Positions 59,085 through 64,000 of a stretch of 64,000 bases of DNA are shown one piece after another. A program made the translations under genes and the position numbers. The notes below the pieces were generated by a model. That model saw only the letters and a program-made list of their open reading frames with translations, was not told the DNA's origin and made no database searches. Numbering within the stretch: the first letter of the stretch is position 1; each line of letters starts with the position of its first letter. Source of the DNA: Gossypium raimondii (lineage: Eukaryota; Streptophyta; Magnoliopsida; Malvales; Malvaceae); contig NC_068575.1 of the NCBI RefSeq assembly GCF_025698545.1, positions 46,199,980 to 46,263,979 on the forward strand, read 5' to 3'.

Positions 59085-60115
59085 AAAAAACTCTCAAACT
59101 TAAAAAAAAAAAATTAAGCCCTTACTTTCTTTTTACACTCAATTAGGTACTAGAACTTTCAACATGCATCAAAAAGACCTTTAAACTTTTTCAAAAAATA
59201 AAAAAATTAAGCGCCTGTTTTTTTTTTTTGCACTCTATTAAGTATTTGAATTGTTAAAATGCATCAAAAAGACATTTTGACTGTTAACTTTAACAGTTGA
59301 CGGGTAAAGTTAACTGCCCCGAATTTTTTTTCAATTAAAGTCACCTTGTGCCACAACCATGGCGTGACATGTGGCAAAAAAAATTAAAAAATAGAAATAA
59401 ATAAAAGTTATAAAAAATATTTAAAACCTATTAAAATTAGAAAAAAATTTATAAAAATCATAAAAAGAATTATAAAATGCATAAAAAAGCCCTTTAATTA
59501 TTAACTTTAATCGTTGACTGTTAAAGTTAACGATCCTTTTTTTTTTAAGTTAAAGTCATCACAAGTTGCAACACAGTGGGACATGTGGCGAAAAATGATA
59601 AAATAAAATAAAATAAATAAAAGTTATAGAAAAATTATAAAATACTTCTTTTTATACGATAATTTTATAACCTTTTACTTAATTTTATATTTCTTTACAT
59701 TTTTATAATTTTATTATGACTTTATAAAATTTTACAATTTTTTCTATATTTTATAATTTTTTCTAATTTTAATAAATTTAAGTATTTTATATTTTTAATA
59801 ATATTTATAACATTTATTGATTTTTATTTTTATCATTTTTTTTGCCACATGTTACGTCGTGGTTGTGACATGCAGTGACTTTAATTGAAAAGAATTAGGG
59901 GCGGTTAACTTTAGTGATCAACTGTTAAAGTTAAGGTCAAATGACATTTTTGAAGTATTTTAAAAGTTTAAGTACTCAATTGAATGCAAAAAAGTAAAAA
60001 AAAAAACAGAAGCTTAATTGCATGCTTTGAAAAAGTTTAAGGACCTTTTTAATATATTTTAAAAGTTTAAGTACCCAATTGAGTAAAAAAACAAGAGTTT
60101 AATTATTAAATTAAA
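59085..60115. repeat. Large foldback element, about 1 kb
   Basis: The left arm from about 59100 (TACACTCAATTAGGTACT, then TGTTAACTTTAACAGTTGAC, then ACATGTGGCAAAAAAAATTA) mirrors the right arm. The right arm has TTTTTGCCACATGTTACG near 59840, CAACTGTTAAAGTTAAGG near 59928 and AGTACCCAATTGAGTA near 60070. A further partial copy in the left half (59480-59600, GTTGACTGTTAAAGTTAACG, ACATGTGGCGAAAAATG) shows a nested or duplicated arm. Non-coding, with a long potential RNA hairpin. Confidence 0.8.
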
Positions 60116-60505
60116 TGGCTTTAAAATATAAATTTCTTTAAGAAAACATCAGATTTGAATCCAGTAGTTGAAAATATTGTGTAATTTGGTGGGAGTGAGA
60201 TAGTATAAAGGGAATGTCTTGATTGCAGCACATGGGTTGCCATGCACGTTTTGTCTCAAGTTTCATAAATTTGGTCTGCCATGCACATGCATTATAAATT
60301 CGAAAATGTTATTTTAAATTTAGTTTGCATGCATTGTATGTGTGAAATCAAAGTCAATATTTACTTTCATGCCATTGCCATCAATCATTTCAGCATAAGG
60401 ATGGAAAATTTGTATTCTTCAATATATGCCTTCATTTTTCTTATGTATAGTTGTTAGTTGTTAGGGGTAATTTTATATGGTATTAATTTAATTTAATTTT
60501 CTAAT

Positions 60506-60531
60506 TATTCGTATATATATATATATATATA
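60506..60531. repeat. (TA)n microsatellite
   Basis: About 12 TA units, just after ATTATTCGTA. A second (TA)n tract lies at 61023-61046. Confidence 0.9.
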
Positions 60532-60691
60532 TTCATAATTATACTCTATTTATAATTGTTTTATATTTATACTTATAAACCCTAAAAAAACTATCTTTTA
60601 AAATAATTAGATACATTTGTTACCAAACAACATAGATTTTGCAGCTATGAAACTGAAAATCTTTAAAAGGAAAAGAAAACATGGTCTAAAC

Positions 60692-61312
60692 TAGAGGTGT
60701 TTAGGGTGGGATAGTTACTCAAAGTTTTAAAAATTAGTTCTATAAATTTAATTGATCCAATTTGGAAGCTTACTTTATTACTAGAAGTGTTTATGGTTGG
60801 GTCGGGTTTAAACATTATATTAATATACTATATGCTTACTCAAACTGGTTCAATTCAAAATATGAACTTAAAATTTAGTCTAAACTATTTTAGTTTTATC
60901 CAAAAATACTATATTATATTAAGTAAATAGTTAATCCAAACTTATTTCGTGTTTTTTAAATTTTAAAAAGTATTTATATTATTTTAGACTTAATAATTTA
61001 ATAATTTTCATTTATTAAAATTATATATATATATATATATATATAAGCATCTTGACAATTTTATCTTTATATTATAGTATTATATATTACTATAAATTTA
61101 GTTTTTATGTGTTATTAATTACAATATATATAACATAATATAAGATATTATAAACATTGAAAATGGATCAGGCGTACGCCTTAAATATTTGAGCCTGATC
61201 TATATTTTAAACAAATCTAGGTTTTTTGCCAAAGCCTATTTTTTAGACCTAATATTTTTGTCCAAACTTTCTCAAACGTTGGATTTCATTAGATAACCTG
61301 ACCCACGAATAA
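60692..61312. repeat. Fragments of hAT-like TAGAGGTGTT repeats
   Basis: Two starts, TAGAGGTGTTTAGGGTGGG (60692) and TAGAAGTGTTTATGGTTGGG (60782), resemble the ends of the MITE family at 17311. The interior has GGGTCGGGTTTAAAC and, near 61290, AACCTGACCCACGAAT, the kind of inverted counterpart seen in plant repeats with GGGTCGGG ends. No clean target duplication was found. Confidence 0.45.
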
Positions 61313-62489
61313 ATTTATTTATTACTATAAAAAATTGAATAATATTTTTATACTTAAATATAATAGTAAATTGTAATTTAGGCGAAAGCACATCCAGTTG
61401 AATCAAAATTACCAAATTTTCCAAGTACACGTTAAGAGTGAAGACACACAGCTCATGGCCAATTGGCTATGCATATATATGCGAAATTTCATAAAATTGA
61501 ACTTTAGTACGGTCGGCGCTCTGTTTGTTATTTTTTAAATTATAATAGTACACATTAATTATATACTTTTTAAAATGAAACAAACGTTAATTTATTTTCA
61601 TTTATTTTTTTATTTTTAATAGAAAATAATATTCCTTTTAAATCAGTGAAAAGAAATTAAAAATTGATAAACCAAAACCAGTAGAATTCAGTTGAAATTG
61701 GTTCAATTATTTATGACATTTGGTTAGATTTCAATTCCTTTTTCTAAGAAATAAAATAATACTAACTTAATTGTTTTTGGTTAAACTACTTAACAAGTCC
61801 CTGTACCTAGGTTGAAGAGAAAATTAATCTCTATATTAAAAATATGAGAATTTTTATCCTTGCATATTTAATTTTGAAGTAAATAGATAACATAAAACGG
61901 CTAATTTAGCCATATATGCCATTTTTTAATTGGTCTTTTAGGTCTTTTTTTTTAAATTAAGAAAATAAGTCGATTTTTGAGAGAGTGTGTGAAAGTGTGT
62001 CTAACTCAGTCTTCTTTTTTTTTTTAAAAAATTTTTGTTAGGGTTAGGGTTTTAAGAGTGAAACCGTGAAAGTTTATAAGTAGATTTGAGAGGTCGGGGA
62101 TACGATAACGCGTCTCAGAACAAATACATATCATATGTCATACCAGGATAGAACCATTACCTTAGAAACCCATCCTATGGAAGTCAGGTTTCGAGGTGGT
62201 AGTGCTTGATGCAGTCATAGGTCGAAGCCTAAGTGGAGGTCTCAGTCGGCAGCCGTAATGCGGTCACGGGTTTGAGTATAATCGGGGGTCAGTTCACGGT
62301 CGTTATGCGGTCACAAGTTCAAGCTTTTTGGATACCCGCAAATGATGCATTATATATACCATACATAAGATTGATGTCATAGTCAAAGGGAAAAATGGAA
62401 GGATTTCTAGTGTAAATTCTATTGTGTACGGAATTTTAAATTACAAATTATTGCATAATTATTATAGGTTTGAAAAAAATCGGTAACTA
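61313..62489. other. Intergenic, with a less AT-rich unassigned patch
   Basis: 62090-62345 is much richer in GC and contains two related phrases, GTAATGCGGTCACGGGTTTG and GTTATGCGGTCACAAGTTCA. I cannot assign it; it may belong to the degraded element that carries the neighbouring plant-mobile-domain relic. Confidence 0.35.
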
Positions 62490-62870
62490 ACCTCGGCTTC
62501 TGAGCGTTGATCTAACAATAGTCGGATATCTTCGAACTGCTCCAGTAGTAGTCCCACCTAACTCTGTCCATGGTTCCACCTATTCAAGCGATATGTTAAT
62601 TCAAACATATAATAAATAAACAACATTTACTATATTAACTATATATTATTATCAAATGATTTTTACCTTATCATCAATGGGAATGTATAAGGGTCGTTCA
62701 CTCAGGAACATAGAAATGGTAGTCGCCACCATGCCCATGATTGCAGCAAAATTATACAATCACTGATTGACATCTTATTTGGTTCCGTCGCCCAACACAA
62801 CTCCCCAACTCAGTCGTCCGCATTCTTTAAAGTCGACTAGATGTAGTATGCAACGACCGCATTTTGACTT
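62490..62870 (-). pseudogene. Plant mobile domain (PMD/MAIN-like) pseudogene
   Basis: Minus strand, about 62785-62660: TEPNKMSISDCIILLQSWAW continues as WRLPFLCS, then a stop, then VNDPYTFPL. This is the core of the plant mobile domain found in MAIN-like proteins and in 'phosphatase 7 long form' annotations. A donor-like GTAAAA follows. The next piece (about 62585-62490) contains FEDIRLLLDQRSEAE, the following PMD motif. Frame changes near 62800 separate RLSWG-type sequence upstream. PMD genes occur both as host genes and inside Mutator-like and Gypsy elements; which applies here is unclear. It is broken by at least one stop and two frame changes. Confidence 0.75.
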
Positions 62871-63369
62871 GGAGTTAGGTATAGTGATGGATCAGGTCAG
62901 GAAATAATGGAGAATTTTTGAAACAGACTAAATAGGGATTTTTAGTATTAAAGTAGGAAGTATTTAGACCCAATAGGGATTAGAAAAGATTTATGAGATA
63001 GAAAAGATTTAAATAGAAGCTTAGACTAAATTGAAAGAGTATAAAAATTGTTGTGGTAGAAGTAGGAATTTAGAAAGTTAGGAGATACATAGTAGTAGTA
63101 GAAAGGAAGGAAGGATTAAGAATAAATTTAACCAAAGTGGAGTATGAGTCATCCTAGGAATTATAAAAGATGAGTTGGGGTAAAATGGTAAATAGCCAAG
63201 TAGATATTTTAAGGTGTAATATGATGGGTAAAAGTGTAAAGATGGATGACTTGAGGACTTATTAGCAAATTGACCATTTAATAAAAATGCGAGATATTTT
63301 TAGTGGAAATGTGTAGAAAAGTGGAGAAAAGATTATCATCTTTTCCCAATGCACCAAACCATCACTCAC
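62871..63369. other. Intergenic
   Basis: Purine-rich plus strand, with words like AGAAAAGATTTA repeated loosely around 62980-63010. No gene seen. Confidence 0.35.
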
Positions 63370-64000
63370 TAGGGGTGTTCATTCGGTTAACCGACCGGTT
63401 AACCGACCCGAAATAACATTAACCGAATTAACCGACCTTTCAAAATTTTTAACTGTTAACCGAACCAAATTTTTTCGGTTAATTCGGTTGGTTAACCAAA
63501 TTAACCGAAAATTGTATGTTTTTTATTTTTGGTTAAAAATTAACCGAATTAACTAAATTAACCGAATTACCCGAATTAACCGAATTAACCGAATTACCCG
63601 AATTAACCTAATTCATTCATACATAATTAAATTATTTTTAGACTTTTATACTTTAGTTTTAGTTTTAGTTTTAGAATTTTATTTTTATTTATTAAATTAT
63701 TTGTAATTTTATGATTGGGTTAGGTTGGGTAATTAGATTGGGTAATTGGATTGAATTGAATACTTGGGTTTGGATTGGGTTTAGGTGAATAGTGGGCCTA
63801 CTTATATATTATATTTTTATTTATTAATTTTTTCGGTTAAACCGAAAAAATTCGGTTAACCGACCGGTTTCGAACCGAATTAACCGTTAACCGAAAAATT
63901 AAAAAGTAATTAACCGACCCCTGACCGAAAAAATTCGGTTAACCCACCGATTAACCAAATTCGGTCAGTTAACCGAATTTTTTCGGTTTTACCCGAATTT
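63370..64000. mobile_element. hAT-like TIR element with TTAACCGA repeats, runs off the right edge
   Basis: It starts TAGGGGTGTTCATTCGG, the same end as the MITE at 17311-17747. The interior is dominated by variants of GGTTAACCGA and AATTAACCGAATT on both strands, so much of it can fold back on itself. At least 631 bp are present. The right end and target duplication are outside the window. No coding region is visible. Confidence 0.65.

Overview
This is a piece of a plant nuclear genome. It is AT-rich, its genes have introns, and it is crowded with retrotransposon relics. The gene content points to a eudicot: a LRK10L-type receptor kinase, the chloroplast splicing factor CRS1, a plastid glucose transporter, a TRM-family protein and a nuclear copy of plastid DNA. 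Several repeats resemble ones I recall from cotton and other Malvaceae, but that placement is memory-based inference.

Layout. 1-3.1 kb holds the 5' part of an old minus-strand LINE plus a short LINE 3' end. 3.4-18.7 kb is a decayed tandem cluster of LRK10L-like kinases: one plausible gene (3458-5149), two pseudogenes (about 11.0-12.3 and 16.0-17.1 kb) and a membrane-exon scrap (13.69 kb). The first and last copies share downstream flanks, so each shows the other's pre-insertion state. A Copia element and a solo LTR entered only the first copy; a hAT-like MITE entered only the last. 19.8-44.4 kb is the gene-rich core: CRS1 (minus, 8 exons), a small protein of unknown function (plus, 4 exons), a pGlcT-type plastid glucose transporter (minus, 13 exons, one GC-AG intron), a small conserved W-rich protein, a plastid DNA insertion with a trnR-ACG relic, a single-exon protein with an internal repeat, and a TRM-like protein (minus, 5 exons). 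46.4-56.7 kb is a nearly full-length plus-strand L1-type LINE with a C-terminal RNase H region. It is split by two LTR-type insertions, each with a clean 5-bp target duplication. 56.7-64 kb is repeat-rich: a foldback of about 1 kb, hAT-like TIR repeats and a plant-mobile-domain pseudogene.

Functional links are modest. CRS1 and the glucose transporter both act in plastids and lie about 4 kb apart, but nothing in the sequence shows they are co-regulated. All spliced gene models were built by eye from frame continuity and GT/GC-AG sites; every listed exon set keeps one open frame. I found no clear new biological system. The most unusual points are the lysine replacing the APE glutamate in all three kinase copies, the kinase gene that lacks an ectodomain, the reciprocal empty insertion sites, and the nested LINE.
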